Assembly (NCBI RefSeq): GCF_005518135.1
Contig: NZ_SULI01000012.1
Span: forward strand, 1 to 64,000
Source: Shimia litoralis
GTDB taxonomy: Bacteria; Pseudomonadota; Alphaproteobacteria; Rhodobacterales; Rhodobacteraceae
Length of the DNA: 64,000 nt
Reading direction: 5' to 3'
Of this stretch, positions 27,182-36,256 are shown one piece after another. Below the pieces are notes generated by a model, which saw only the letters and a list, made by a program, of their open reading frames with translations, searched no databases and was not told the DNA's origin. Within the stretch, counting starts at the first letter, position 1; every line of letters begins with the position of its first letter. Position numbers and translations under genes: made by a program.

Positions 27182-28324
27182 ATGGCGCATTTACCCGATA
27201 CCAGCGATGCCTTTGAAGGCATGGTTGCGACGACTGATTTTGTACATCTTTGCAATCCCGCACACTATTCGACCCTGCCGGATGAATGGGTCTTGGGGGT
27301 CGCGGATGTTGTCAATTCCACAGCCGAGATCGCCGTCGGACGTTATAAAACGGTCAACATGGTGGGCGCTGCGGTCATCTCTGCCCAGATCAATGCCGCG
27401 CAACCTTTGCGCATTCCCTATGTGTTTGGCGGCGATGGCGCGGGATTTGTGGTGCGCCCCGAACACCGACACACAGCCGAGGCCGCCTTGCGCGCGGTGC
27501 GCAATTGGGCAGACCAAGAGTTTGGAATTAAACTGCGTATTGCGACAGTGACCGTCTCGCAAATCAGACATGCTGGTCATGACCTTCGTGTGGCACGGCT
27601 CAAGGCCAGCGATGGCGTGGATTATGCGATGTTCTCTGGCGGCGGTCTGGCATGGGCCGAGGCCGAAATGAAAGCCGGGCGATTTAAAATACCAGACGTG
27701 GACCCCATCACCCCACCAGATTTAACCGGATTGTCGTGCCGGTGGTCAAACATTGCGGCCCAAAATGGCATGGTTCTGTCCCTTGTGGTCAAACCATCCA
27801 AGACAACCTCTGAGGCGGATTTTGCCAAAGTGGCGCAAGATGTTCTTGCGGTGTCTGATCGTTTGAACAGGTCAGGCCACCCGGTACCACCGCAAGGGCC
27901 TGCGTTCCGGTTCCCCCCTGACGGGCTGACGCTCGAGGCGCATGTGTCGCGCAAAACCCGCCCGCTCTGGTGGCAAAGTGCCAAGCTGTTGTTTTCCAAC
28001 GCGTTGATTTGGGGCCTGTTTATGTCCGGCATGCGGCTTGGCAATTTCGAACCCCGCCATTACCGCGAGATGACGGCCCGCAACGCCGATTATCGAAAAT
28101 TTGACGATGGCCTCAAGATGACCATAGATTGTGATCTAGCGACCCGAGACGAAATTAAGGCTCTGCTGGCTCAGGCACGCGCAAAAGGGTTGGTGCACTA
28201 TGGGTTGCACGAACAGGACGAGGCCATGATGACCTGTTTTGTGCCCGCCGCCACCGAAGACAGCCATGTGCATTTTGTTGACGGGGCTTCGGGGGGCTAT
28301 GCCAGTGCTGCCGCCCAGATATAG
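27182..28324 (+). CDS. DUF3095 protein, nucleotidyl-cyclase-like
   Basis: A 380-residue protein of the DUF3095 family, function unknown. Two blocks recall class III cyclase/GGDEF folds: GVADVVNSTAEIAVG (compare the metal-binding D-I-V-G-S-T of cyclases, near residue 38) and YVFGGDGAGF (compare GGDEF, near 80). The second half (about 200-375) is unrelated to anything I recognise. The start is the ATG two codons after an in-frame GTG. The 3' end nearly meets a decayed sulfatase on the other strand. Confidence 0.75.
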   Translation: MAHLPDTSDAFEGMVATTDFVHLCNPAHYSTLPDEWVLGVADVVNSTAEIAVGRYKTVNMVGAAVISAQINAAQPLRIPYVFGGDGAGFVVRPEHRHTAEAALRAVRNWADQEFGIKLRIATVTVSQIRHAGHDLRVARLKASDGVDYAMFSGGGLAWAEAEMKAGRFKIPDVDPITPPDLTGLSCRWSNIAAQNGMVLSLVVKPSKTTSEADFAKVAQDVLAVSDRLNRSGHPVPPQGPAFRFPPDGLTLEAHVSRKTRPLWWQSAKLLFSNALIWGLFMSGMRLGNFEPRHYREMTARNADYRKFDDGLKMTIDCDLATRDEIKALLAQARAKGLVHYGLHEQDEAMMTCFVPAATEDSHVHFVDGASGGYASAAAQI

Positions 28325-28705
28325 CGGCCCGGCGCTTGAATTGGTTCGATTGCCTCCAGCAATTCAAATAGCTGCGCCTTACACTTTTCTAAGGCGTGTT
28401 CCCTTTCGTGCTTTGCAAAACGCAATGCTTTAGAAACACCGCTCCCCGACAACTTTGCTAACGAAGGATAGTCAGATTCATTTGTGGGATAGGGAACCCC
28501 GCACCACTCGCAAAATCCATGGCCGGTCGGACACCGCCCATTCGCATGACCAATATGCCATTTTCCAATCACGCCAGCCGCATCGCCCGCGTTCGCAAAC
28601 ATCTCTGCCATAGCGACGTCCCATTGCACCAGACCGTAGACACCTTTCGCTCAACGGGGCGACACCGTTTCCACTGCGAATAGCATACCGACCTGTCATG
28701 ATATC
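28297..28705 (-). pseudogene. Decayed arylsulfatase fragment
   Basis: Two adjacent minus-strand frames carry consecutive pieces of a sulfatase: MTGRYAIRSGNGVAPL (28700 downward), then, after a frameshift near 28640, VIGKWHIGHANGRCPTGHGF and WCGVPYPTNESDYPS. This matches the arylsulfatase order LTGR...GKWHLG...P-T-x-x-GF-x-EW-x-G. The upstream in-frame sequence has a stop where the active-site C/S-x-P-x-R should be. The rest of the enzyme is missing on both sides, so this is a relic. Confidence 0.75.
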
Positions 28706-28892
28706 CGAACGTCACAACACATCTGCAACAAAGCTCGAACGTATCGAGGTCGCGCAGATGATCAGGACGAAAAAATTTGATATGCAAGACAACGGATTTA
28801 GCCAGTTCGCTGCGCTTGCAGGATGACTGTATCTCGCGGTTGGGGTACCCTCGACCTCACTCCAATTCTGCGGCAGAGCCAGATATAGCGTT

Positions 28893-29570
28893 TCACTTTG
28901 CTTCTTTTTCAGCCTCTGGGTGTGAGGTTTCGAAATGACGCGGAAAGGTCGCTGCCAAATAGGCACGAATGCGGCTCTTGGCGGTTTGTCGCGAGAACTT
29001 TGCGGGATACATCAGGATATTTAGCCAGAACCCGTCGTAGAGACCTTCCAGCGTATCTGCGATGCATTCGGCCTCTACGCTGTGATACGCGCCATCCGAA
29101 ATGATCTTTCGGATAAGATCGACGGAAATGTCCCAGCGCTCTGGATCGATCTCTTCCATGATGGCGCGATATCTGGCCCGACTTGCCGCTTCTCCGTAAA
29201 AGGCAAACCATACCGCGATCTTTTTCCGGTTGTTGATGCGTGCATGGTAATGCGCATCCACAATCGCCAAAAGCTTTGCCTGAGGGGTTAGATCCGCCCG
29301 TGCATAGCTCTTCTTCCACTGATCGCGGTGTTCTTCCGCAAGAAAGCGTAGCGTCTCTTCAAACAGTGTTTCTTTGTTCTTAAAGTGAAAATTCACCAAG
29401 CCCATCGACAGGCCTGCAAACCCGGTCACCGTTGTCATCGTGGTGCCCGACACCCCGTGCTTAGCGATACTTTCAATGGTCGCATCTATCAATTGTTGGC
29501 GTCGGACTTCTTTCGACGCGGTTCTCGATTTTTGCGAGGCTGCCGGCTTGCCGACCTTAGCATTTGTCAT
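28893..29570 (-). CDS. BetI-like TetR-family regulator
   Basis: A 225-residue TetR protein closest in pattern to BetI, the choline-responsive repressor. The helix-turn-helix reads LIDATIESIAKHGVSGTTMTTV, then GLSMGLVNFHFKNKETLFEETL. The C-terminal domain has VWFAFYGEAASRARYRAIMEEID and LEGLYDGFWL. The start is the ATG at 29570; the longer frame upstream is noncoding. The bet enzymes are not next to it; a dead sulfatase is, so its targets may have been lost or moved. Confidence 0.82.
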   Translation of the reverse strand: MTNAKVGKPAASQKSRTASKEVRRQQLIDATIESIAKHGVSGTTMTTVTGFAGLSMGLVNFHFKNKETLFEETLRFLAEEHRDQWKKSYARADLTPQAKLLAIVDAHYHARINNRKKIAVWFAFYGEAASRARYRAIMEEIDPERWDISVDLIRKIISDGAYHSVEAECIADTLEGLYDGFWLNILMYPAKFSRQTAKSRIRAYLAATFPRHFETSHPEAEKEAK

Positions 29571-29732
29571 CCTGTCACCGAATTCAGTTATGTTTCGTTG
29601 CGGCCTTTTCCGAGGGCAGCTTGAGTTGAAAATGACGTCAACGGATTGGCGCATGCATCGTAGTTGAAGATCAATGCCCCCACGTACCCTTCGCACTCCG
29701 CTTTCAAAATAGGCAAATTCGCTCTTTTTGGT

Positions 29733-29750
29733 ATTGAACACTTATTCAAT
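29733..29750. promoter_or_regulatory. Candidate BetI/TetR operator
   Basis: ATTGAA-CACTTA-TTCAAT, an inverted repeat with six-base arms, lies in the 342-bp gap between the BetI-like gene (163 bp upstream of its ATG) and the hemolysin III gene. It resembles the ATTGAAC/GTTCAAT half-sites I recall for BetI. The rest of the gap shows no gene. Confidence 0.45.
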
Positions 29751-29912
29751 GGATGGGCGGGCTTTTTTACTAAGTCAAGCCAAGGGTTGCTCAGTCCCGG
29801 TCTAAAGGGAGGCTCGGCACCTGTAACACCGCCGGTATGGGTGACCCTTCGGAAGTCTGGACACACATGCAGCCAACTCCTAAATCTGAATAGCCTTGCC
29901 ACAGAGACAACC

Positions 29913-30554
29913 ATGACCACAGAAAATTTTCCAAGCTCAGACCCGACGCACCGGCGCATGGACTTAATCGTACACATTTTCGGGCTTGTCATGATTTTGA
30001 CGGCAGGTGGTGTGCTCGTCTACAAGACGGCGAATGCGTATGAAAACACCGTGGTTCTCGCGGTTGTGCTGTATGCAGTGTCGGCACTTCTGTCCAATGT
30101 GGCGTCGTGCTTTTATCATTTTATGCCTTGGCATGAACGGCGCACCCTGTTGAGACGCATCGATCACGCCGCCATATACCTGAGCATCACCGGCACATTT
30201 ACCCCGTTCTTTGTGCTTGGTGGAACAACATGGACGTTCGCCCTGCTTTGGATTTGCTGGGGGCTGACCTTTGTGGCCATCTGGAACAAAGTCACCAGTG
30301 AAACCGTCAAGTCACGTTGGTCAACTGCATCATATCTTGGCTTGGGGGCGATTGGCCTAAGCGCCCTGCCCGACCTGACCAATCTACCTGTCGCAAGCCT
30401 TTGGTGCATCATCGGCGGCTCTGCCTGTTACGTCGTGGGAACCGCGTTCTATGTTCGCAAAACGATGCCCTTCCGATATGCAATTTGGCACACATGCGTC
30501 ACAATCGGTGGGGCTGTGATGTTCGCGGGTGTGTGGATGGCAGTGTTCGCATAA
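29913..30554 (+). CDS. Hemolysin III / PAQR-family membrane protein
   Basis: A 213-residue protein with seven predicted helices. Signature pieces are SALLSNVASCFYHFMPW, LLRRIDHAAIYLSITGTFTPF and the final FRYAIWHTCVTIGGAVMF. The conserved histidines (SxxYH, HxxHxxV-like) match the metal site of this hydrolase-like superfamily. Physiological function in bacteria is unclear; a membrane-energetics role has been proposed for TrhA homologues. The start is the ATG at 29913; an in-frame extension to 29664 is not protein-like. Confidence 0.85.
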   Translation: MTTENFPSSDPTHRRMDLIVHIFGLVMILTAGGVLVYKTANAYENTVVLAVVLYAVSALLSNVASCFYHFMPWHERRTLLRRIDHAAIYLSITGTFTPFFVLGGTTWTFALLWICWGLTFVAIWNKVTSETVKSRWSTASYLGLGAIGLSALPDLTNLPVASLWCIIGGSACYVVGTAFYVRKTMPFRYAIWHTCVTIGGAVMFAGVWMAVFA

Positions 30555-30760
30555 GCAGCAGTCACCGCCCAAACACTCAGGTCAGCTGGTGACCGCTGCT
30601 ACGAACAGCACATTCCGTAAAACCCGCGCTGCCAATTCCACATATTTTGCCAAGCGACGAGACATCTCGCCGATCACCCAATCGCCAAACCCGCTGTTTA
30701 CTTAAGACCCGTGATGCCGCAAAGCTGTGGAGATTGTATCAAAAAAAATTGGAGAAATCG

Positions 30761-30985
30761 ATGTCTTGGCTTCCAACGCTGCAAACCAACACCCCCGAGC
30801 AAGGGTATGAACTTGCGATCAAATTGTCGCGAATGGCGGTAAAGAAAACCCAACCTGACGACGAAACACGCAGCAGCTTACGGCATGACTATGCTAACAA
30901 CGCTGACAGCCTGACAATGGCGTCCCACGTCGTCGCAACGAACTTTCAAACTGTGGCCCAAGCAAACAACTACTGGCGCGACTGA
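30761..30985 (+). CDS. Small hypothetical protein
   Basis: A 74-residue soluble protein starting MSWLPTLQTNTPEQGYELA behind a clear GGAG at the right distance. I do not recognise it. It is polar and predicted helical, without membrane segments or cysteines. An upstream frame extension to 30647 lacks support. A strong terminator follows about 210 bp downstream. Confidence 0.6.
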   Translation: MSWLPTLQTNTPEQGYELAIKLSRMAVKKTQPDDETRSSLRHDYANNADSLTMASHVVATNFQTVAQANNYWRD

Positions 30986-31195
30986 GACCGAAGCTACGGA
31001 TTACAACTACCCACGAGACCGCCCCTCCAAGACAACCATCAGGGTGGAATTTATCCACCACTGATGCGGCAGTGGGACATGATCGAGCAGCTTCCCGCAT
31101 GCTGTATCCACCTCCGCCGCAGACCCGCGATAAACCTGCCAAACCGGGTAATCACACTCCAAACATTGAGCTGGGCCTGAAACGGGTAGAAATGC

Positions 31196-31234
31196 AAAAG
31201 GCCGCTTTCAGAAGCATCTAAAAGCGGCCTTTTT
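31196..31234. terminator. Bidirectional rho-independent terminator
   Basis: A perfect thirteen-base inverted repeat (AAAAGGCCGCTTT / AAAGCGGCCTTTT, twelve-base loop) has T-runs in both directions. It separates the small plus-strand gene from the minus-strand aminotransferase operon. Confidence 0.9.
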
Positions 31235-31252
31235 CGTTATCTTGGCCAGAGA

Positions 31253-32437
31253 TTAGATACCCGACTCGACGATCGCATTTGCCAGGATCGGAACCGTCGT
31301 TGCATTCAAGCCAGCAATGTTCAGACGGCTGTCAGACACCATATAGATCCCGTAATCGGCGCGAAGCTTTTCGACCAGATCAGGCGTTGTGCCCAATTGA
31401 GAAAACATTCCGCGATGTTGTGCAAGAAACCCGAAACGATCCGATCCCGACAGACGTTGCAATTCGCTTGCGAGTTGTTCGCGCAGGCCCAGCATCGACA
31501 ATCGCGTATCTTCAAGCTCGCTGGCCCAATCCGCACGCAGAGCATCATCTGTCAAAATTGTTGTGACAACCCGCGCACCATGATCCGGCGGAAATGAAAA
31601 GTTCTGGCGGTTGAGGTGGTTCAAGTTTCCCTGTGTCACAGCGGTATTATCGGCTTTCTCAGAGATCGCCATAAACAGACCTGTACGCTCGCGATATACA
31701 CCAAAGTTTTTAGAGCAGCTTGCCGCAATCAGACATTCAGGCACCGACGATGTAACCAGACGTGTGGCAGCCGCATCTTCTTCCAGACCATCTCCAAAGC
31801 CTTGATAGGCAATGTCGATCATCGGGATCAGACCTTTTTCGTTCAACAGATCAATAACGGTTTGCCATTGCGTCAAGTTCAAATTGGCACCAGTTGGGTT
31901 GTGGCAGCACCCATGCAACAGCACCACATCGCCTGCGCTTGCTTCTGACAGGTCCTCGAGCATGCCATCAAAGTCCACGCCGCGCGTCTCGCTGTCAAAG
32001 TACCGATACGTTGTGTTCTGAATGTTCAGATAGTTCAGAATGCTCACGTGGTTTGGCCATGTCGGGTTAGACACCCATACCTTTGCATTCGGGTTTGTGT
32101 TGCGGATCAACTCGAACGCCTGACGCACAGCACCAGTGCCGCCAGGAGTTGCAGCAGCCGCAATGCGGTCTCTGGACACGGCGTCGCTCAAGATCAGGCT
32201 GATCATCGCATCAGAATACGCGGGATCGCCAGCCAGACCGACATAAGCCTTACTTGTCTGCTCTTCGACCAAGCGACGCTCGGCTGCTTTTACAGCCCGC
32301 ATAACAGGCGTCACGCCCTGTGCATTTTTATAAACGCCAACACCCAAATCAATTTTGGTAGGGCGCGGATCTTCGCGATACATCGCCATCAGGGCAAGGA
32401 TTTTGTCTGCTGGTTGTGCTTTGAGGTTGCTAAGCAT
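31253..32437 (-). CDS. Aromatic/aspartate aminotransferase (class I)
   Basis: A 394-residue AspC/TyrB-type PLP aminotransferase. It has LGVGVYKNAQGVTPVM, YVGLAGDPAYSD, VLLHGCCHNPTGANL (PLP aspartate region follows in IDIAYQGFGDG) and SCSKNFGVYRERTG, which carries the Schiff-base lysine. It interconverts aromatic or acidic amino acids and 2-oxo acids. The ATG overlaps the sseA stop as TGATG; the codon before it is also ATG. Co-transcription with sseA suggests cysteine transamination to 3-mercaptopyruvate as one use, which is inference. Confidence 0.88.
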   Translation of the reverse strand: MLSNLKAQPADKILALMAMYREDPRPTKIDLGVGVYKNAQGVTPVMRAVKAAERRLVEEQTSKAYVGLAGDPAYSDAMISLILSDAVSRDRIAAAATPGGTGAVRQAFELIRNTNPNAKVWVSNPTWPNHVSILNYLNIQNTTYRYFDSETRGVDFDGMLEDLSEASAGDVVLLHGCCHNPTGANLNLTQWQTVIDLLNEKGLIPMIDIAYQGFGDGLEEDAAATRLVTSSVPECLIAASCSKNFGVYRERTGLFMAISEKADNTAVTQGNLNHLNRQNFSFPPDHGARVVTTILTDDALRADWASELEDTRLSMLGLREQLASELQRLSGSDRFGFLAQHRGMFSQLGTTPDLVEKLRADYGIYMVSDSRLNIAGLNATTVPILANAIVESGI

Positions 32438-33291
32438 CATGCTTCTCCGGTTGCAACTGGGACAGTGGGGAATGCTCCCCATTCGGTCCATGATCCGTCA
32501 TAAACAGCGTGGTCGGTCTTGCCGAAACGCTCCATGGCGAGACTTAGGATACAGGCCGTAACACCTGATCCACAGGATGTGATGGCAGGCTTGGAAAGAT
32601 CCACGTTCGCGTCCTCAAAAACGGCTTTGAGGTCAGCAGGATCTTTCATCGTGCCGTCATCGTGAAACAAAGTCGCAAAGGGCACATTCTTAGAACCAGG
32701 AATATGCCCTGATCTTAAACCTTCGCGAGGTTCAGGCTCGTCGCCACGAAACCGTCCTGACGATCGTGCATCGATGATCTCGAAGTCTCCCAGTTTGGAG
32801 GCACTTGCCACTTGTGTCACATCTTTGACCATCTGATTTTGACGGCGCACCGTCATGTGCCGATCTCGGATCATCGGAGGCATGTCCTCGATGTCGCGGT
32901 TCTCGGCGCGCCACTTGGGCAGCCCGCCATCTAGCACCGCCACATCAGTCTGCCCCATCAAACGGAACATCCACCAGACACGCGCTGCGGACATCAGCCC
33001 GGCACCATCATAGATGACCACTTGGTGCCCATCACCAACGCCAAGAGCCCGCAATCGCGACATAAACTTCTCAACCGGAGGAACCATATGCGGCAAGTCA
33101 GAACGCAGATCGGAAATTTCGTCGATGTCAAAAAAACGTGCGCCGGGAATATGTGCGGCATCGTATTCTGCTTTGGGGTCCCGATTTTGCGCTGGCATGT
33201 ACCAAGAACCGTCCAGAATACGCAAATCCGGATCTTTTAAATGCGCGGCAAGCCATTCAGTTGAGACAAGTGTCTTTGGATTATCCAGCAT
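32437..33291 (-). CDS. sseA: 3-mercaptopyruvate sulfurtransferase
   Basis: A 284-residue tandem rhodanese. The inactive N-terminal domain (about 8-135, DPKAEYDAAHIPGARFFDID) is followed by the catalytic C-terminal domain (about 165-275) with the active-site loop CGSGVT around Cys240. That loop is the mercaptopyruvate type rather than the thiosulfate type. It transfers sulfur from 3-mercaptopyruvate to thiol acceptors. It is coupled to the downstream aminotransferase. Confidence 0.92.
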   Translation of the reverse strand: MLDNPKTLVSTEWLAAHLKDPDLRILDGSWYMPAQNRDPKAEYDAAHIPGARFFDIDEISDLRSDLPHMVPPVEKFMSRLRALGVGDGHQVVIYDGAGLMSAARVWWMFRLMGQTDVAVLDGGLPKWRAENRDIEDMPPMIRDRHMTVRRQNQMVKDVTQVASASKLGDFEIIDARSSGRFRGDEPEPREGLRSGHIPGSKNVPFATLFHDDGTMKDPADLKAVFEDANVDLSKPAITSCGSGVTACILSLAMERFGKTDHAVYDGSWTEWGAFPTVPVATGEA

Positions 33292-33381
33292 CGTAAGAAC
33301 CCCCTTTTTGTCAGTCACCTGACTACTATTGGTGTGATTCAGAAGCAAGGGGCGCAAACAGACTTGCGGCCAATCCGTGTC

Positions 33382-33858
33382 CTAATCGCCGTGCCGCAAC
33401 AGCCGTTGCTTTTGACGTCCCCAATCGCGCTTGGCATCACTGGCCCGCTTGTCATGAAGCTTCTTGCCTTTGGCGATCCCAATCTTGAGTTTGACCAAAC
33501 CCTTGTGGTTGAAATACATCACCAATGGCACAAGGGTCATGCCCTTGCGTTGCGTATCACTCCAAAGATTAGACAACTCTTTGCGGCTGACCAACAACTT
33601 GCGTCGGCGCCTTTCTTCGTGGCTGAACATGGCGCGATTATAGGGTGATATATAGCTGTTCACCAACCAGAGCTCGCCATCTTCGACTGCGGCATAGCTT
33701 TCTGCGATATTTGCAGAGTTCTCGCGCAGAGACTTGACCTCTGATCCCTCAAGGAGAATCCCGCACTCGAGATCATCTTCGATTGCGTAGTCAAACCGTG
33801 CCCGCCGATTTTCGGCGATCACCTTATAGTTCGGATCGGATTTAGATTTATTAGCCAT
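33382..33858 (-). CDS. smpB: SsrA-binding protein
   Basis: A 158-residue SmpB, the partner of tmRNA in trans-translation. Family landmarks are visible: [44 protein letters not shown], and the basic tail [21 protein letters not shown]. The length is standard. The tmRNA gene itself is not in this window. Confidence 0.97.
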   Translation of the reverse strand: MANKSKSDPNYKVIAENRRARFDYAIEDDLECGILLEGSEVKSLRENSANIAESYAAVEDGELWLVNSYISPYNRAMFSHEERRRRKLLVSRKELSNLWSDTQRKGMTLVPLVMYFNHKGLVKLKIGIAKGKKLHDKRASDAKRDWGRQKQRLLRHGD

Positions 33859-33958
33859 AGTCGGGCATGACTACATTGGCTTTGGTTTGGTGTCCATGGC
33901 CCGCATAGGCAAACCAACGTGGTCTCTCGACACATTTGCCGTCAGGTGACACACATGA

Positions 33959-33990
33959 AAGCAGCCGCAAGATATCTCTTGCGGCTGCTT
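33959..33990 (-). terminator. Terminator of the tauABC operon
   Basis: A perfect fourteen-base inverted repeat (AAGCAGCCGCAAGA / TCTTGCGGCTGCTT, four-base loop) lies 50 bp past the tauC stop, followed on the minus strand by a short TTTC. The T-run is weak but the stem is very stable. Confidence 0.75.
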
Positions 33991-34039
33991 GTCTGCTATG
34001 CGAGCCGAAACGGACTCGGCGCGATATTTCTCTGACGGA

Positions 34040-35359
34040 TCAGCCCTTGCCCTTCCAAGGCACCAAGACACGTTCGGCCCAGCGCATCAGCATATCGATA
34101 CCAAAGCCGATAATCCCAATCAGGATAATCCCCATGATGACGATATCCGTCAGCTGAAATTTGGACGCCACCATGATCATCATACCGGTGCCTTGCGACG
34201 CCGCCACAAGTTCGGCAGCAACAACCGTGCCCCAGCAGACGCCCATCGCGACCCGCGCGCCAGTAAAGATTTCCGGCAACGAATTGGGCACAATGACATA
34301 ACGCATGATCTGGCGTTTGCTTGCCCCCAAAGAATACGCCGCATGAACCTTGGAAATACTGACGCCTGAAACCCCGGATCGGGCGGCGATCGCCATAATC
34401 CACAGCGCCGCAAGAAAGAGCAGGATGATTTTACCTGCCTCTCCGATCCCAGCCCAAATTATGACGAGGGGAATCAATGCCAGTGGCGGCACCGGACGCA
34501 TGAACTCCACAATCGGATCAAACCAACCACGGAACCAATTACTCAGCCCCATGGCATACCCCAGAGGAATCCCCACAAGCGCACCACACAAGAAGCCAAG
34601 AATCACGCGAAACAGCGAATACCCCAGATGCTCGAGCAAGGTTGACCCCTGATACCCGTCACTGGCAATCTCAATAAATCGCGTCCATACGTCCTCCGGA
34701 GGCGGGAGCCAGATTGGCTCCATCTGGATGCCCTTGGTCGGAGATACGCTCAGCGCCCCTTTGTCTGTGAACGTGATTGTGGCGTTTTCGACTCTGATCT
34801 CGGGTTTTTCGTCAACCAGATTTCCATTGTCATCACGACGTTTGTGATCGAAATTTACGGGCTGACCGTCAACCTCGACGATGCGTGCGCCCGCCTTACG
34901 TTTGGCGGTATCGTTCACATCCCAACGTACCTGTCCACTTCGATATTTGCGGATCAGGACTGTATCGTTCAGCGCCGCCCCAGTTCCCTCATCGACTTCT
35001 TGCGGCATGGCATCAGCATCTGGTTGTGCCACCCGCCAGTACACGGTGGATGAATCCTTGGTGCCATCTGGCGCTTGAACGACCACATCAAATTGCCCAT
35101 CCCCAACATAAGGGCCCGGCATATGCAGGAAAGAAGGCACAATAACAGACCCGGTAAATGTTCCCCACATGAAGAAGATCGTGACGATCGAAATAATCGA
35201 AGCCGTCCGGTTCGAGCGCACCGCGCTTTCATCCCCAAACGTTACGGTTTTCAGAGAGGTGTAATCACGGATGGCTGTGCGATGCCGAATGAACCGCACC
35301 ACGTAAAACGATCCGATAAATATGCCTGCATAGAGTAGAAACGGGATCAACGATGTCAT
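34040..35359 (-). CDS. tauC: Taurine ABC transporter permease with periplasmic insert domain
   Basis: A 439-residue permease. The C-terminal 230 residues are a standard TauC/SsuC-type membrane domain with the EAA-like loop YSLGASKRQIMRYVIVPNSLPEI. Before it come two hydrophobic segments (about 4-20 and 53-75) and then about 140 polar residues (roughly 85-215), probably periplasmic. Ordinary TauC is about 260-280 residues. The ATG overlaps the tauB stop by four bases (ATGA). Last gene of tauABC. Confidence 0.85.
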   Translation of the reverse strand: MTSLIPFLLYAGIFIGSFYVVRFIRHRTAIRDYTSLKTVTFGDESAVRSNRTASIISIVTIFFMWGTFTGSVIVPSFLHMPGPYVGDGQFDVVVQAPDGTKDSSTVYWRVAQPDADAMPQEVDEGTGAALNDTVLIRKYRSGQVRWDVNDTAKRKAGARIVEVDGQPVNFDHKRRDDNGNLVDEKPEIRVENATITFTDKGALSVSPTKGIQMEPIWLPPPEDVWTRFIEIASDGYQGSTLLEHLGYSLFRVILGFLCGALVGIPLGYAMGLSNWFRGWFDPIVEFMRPVPPLALIPLVIIWAGIGEAGKIILLFLAALWIMAIAARSGVSGVSISKVHAAYSLGASKRQIMRYVIVPNSLPEIFTGARVAMGVCWGTVVAAELVAASQGTGMMIMVASKFQLTDIVIMGIILIGIIGFGIDMLMRWAERVLVPWKGKG

Positions 35360-36162
35360 TGTGCGTCCTCCGTACGGCCCATGATCTCTTCTTCCATATC
35401 CCAAATCATACCCAGAATTTCCTCTCGCCGTTCAGCGAACTCGGGATGTTTTTTGACGTCTCGAAGATCTTGGCCAACGCCCATATCCGCGAATGGCAGC
35501 TCATATTCCTTGTGGATCCGCCCGGGGCGAGGTGCCATCACGATCAGGCGTTCCCCCAACAATAATGCTTCTTCCACCGAATGGGTGATCAGAATAATTG
35601 TCTTTCCGGTTTCCTTCCAAAGCTTAAGAACCAAACTTTGCATCTTTTCTCGCGTTAACGCATCCAGAGCGCCCAGAGGTTCATCCATCAAGATCACATC
35701 AGGGTCATTGGCCAAACACCGCGCAAGCGAAACACGTTGCTGCATGCCGCCCGACAACTCGTATACCGCCTTTTCTTTAAAGTCCTGCAAGCCAACCACA
35801 TCCAGCAGATGATCCACAATCTCGGCTTTTTCTTCTTTGGGCATCCCCTTCATCGAGGGGCCAAAGCCGACGTTTTCCCGCACGCTCATCCATTCAAAAA
35901 GAGCGCCCTGCTGAAACACCATGCCCCGTTCGGCATCGGGCCCAAGCACAGTATGGCCGTTCATCACAATCTGGCCCTCTGTCGGAGCCAAAAAACCCGC
36001 CAAGATGTTGAGCAAGGTGGTCTTACCACACCCAGAAGGTCCCAAAACACTTAGCAATTCGCCTTCTTTAAGATGCAGGCTCACATCCTTGAGTGCCTGA
36101 ACCGCGCCACCGTCGGGCAGGTCAAACCTCATTGAGATACTCTCGATCGACAGTCCTGACAT
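35356..36162 (-). CDS. tauB: Taurine ABC transporter ATP-binding protein
   Basis: A 268-residue ATPase. Walker A is GPSGCGKTTLLN, the signature LSGGMQQRVSLARCLA, Walker B VILMDEPLGALD, and the switch histidine lies in ILITHSVEEALLLGERL. The pattern is that of the nitrate/sulfonate/taurine importer family. It is coupled to tauC. Confidence 0.92.
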   Translation of the reverse strand: MSGLSIESISMRFDLPDGGAVQALKDVSLHLKEGELLSVLGPSGCGKTTLLNILAGFLAPTEGQIVMNGHTVLGPDAERGMVFQQGALFEWMSVRENVGFGPSMKGMPKEEKAEIVDHLLDVVGLQDFKEKAVYELSGGMQQRVSLARCLANDPDVILMDEPLGALDALTREKMQSLVLKLWKETGKTIILITHSVEEALLLGERLIVMAPRPGRIHKEYELPFADMGVGQDLRDVKKHPEFAERREEILGMIWDMEEEIMGRTEDAQ

Positions 36163-36192
36163 GGTCCGCCTTTCAATTTCAGTGGAAAATGT

Positions 36193-36248
36193 GGCGAGCC
36201 TTGTGATCCAAGGCCCGCCCTAAGATGGTATTGAGGCTATGCGCCTCA
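36193..36248 (-). other. Two hairpins between tauA and tauB
   Basis: Just behind the tauA stop are TGAGGC-TATGC-GCCTCA (36232-36248), then an eleven-base-arm hairpin with one mismatch (36193-36219; GGCGGGCCTTG / CAAGGCTCGCC on the minus strand). Neither has a full T-tract. They probably protect the tauA message and lower downstream tauBC levels. Confidence 0.7.
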
Positions 36249-36256
36249 GTACACTT

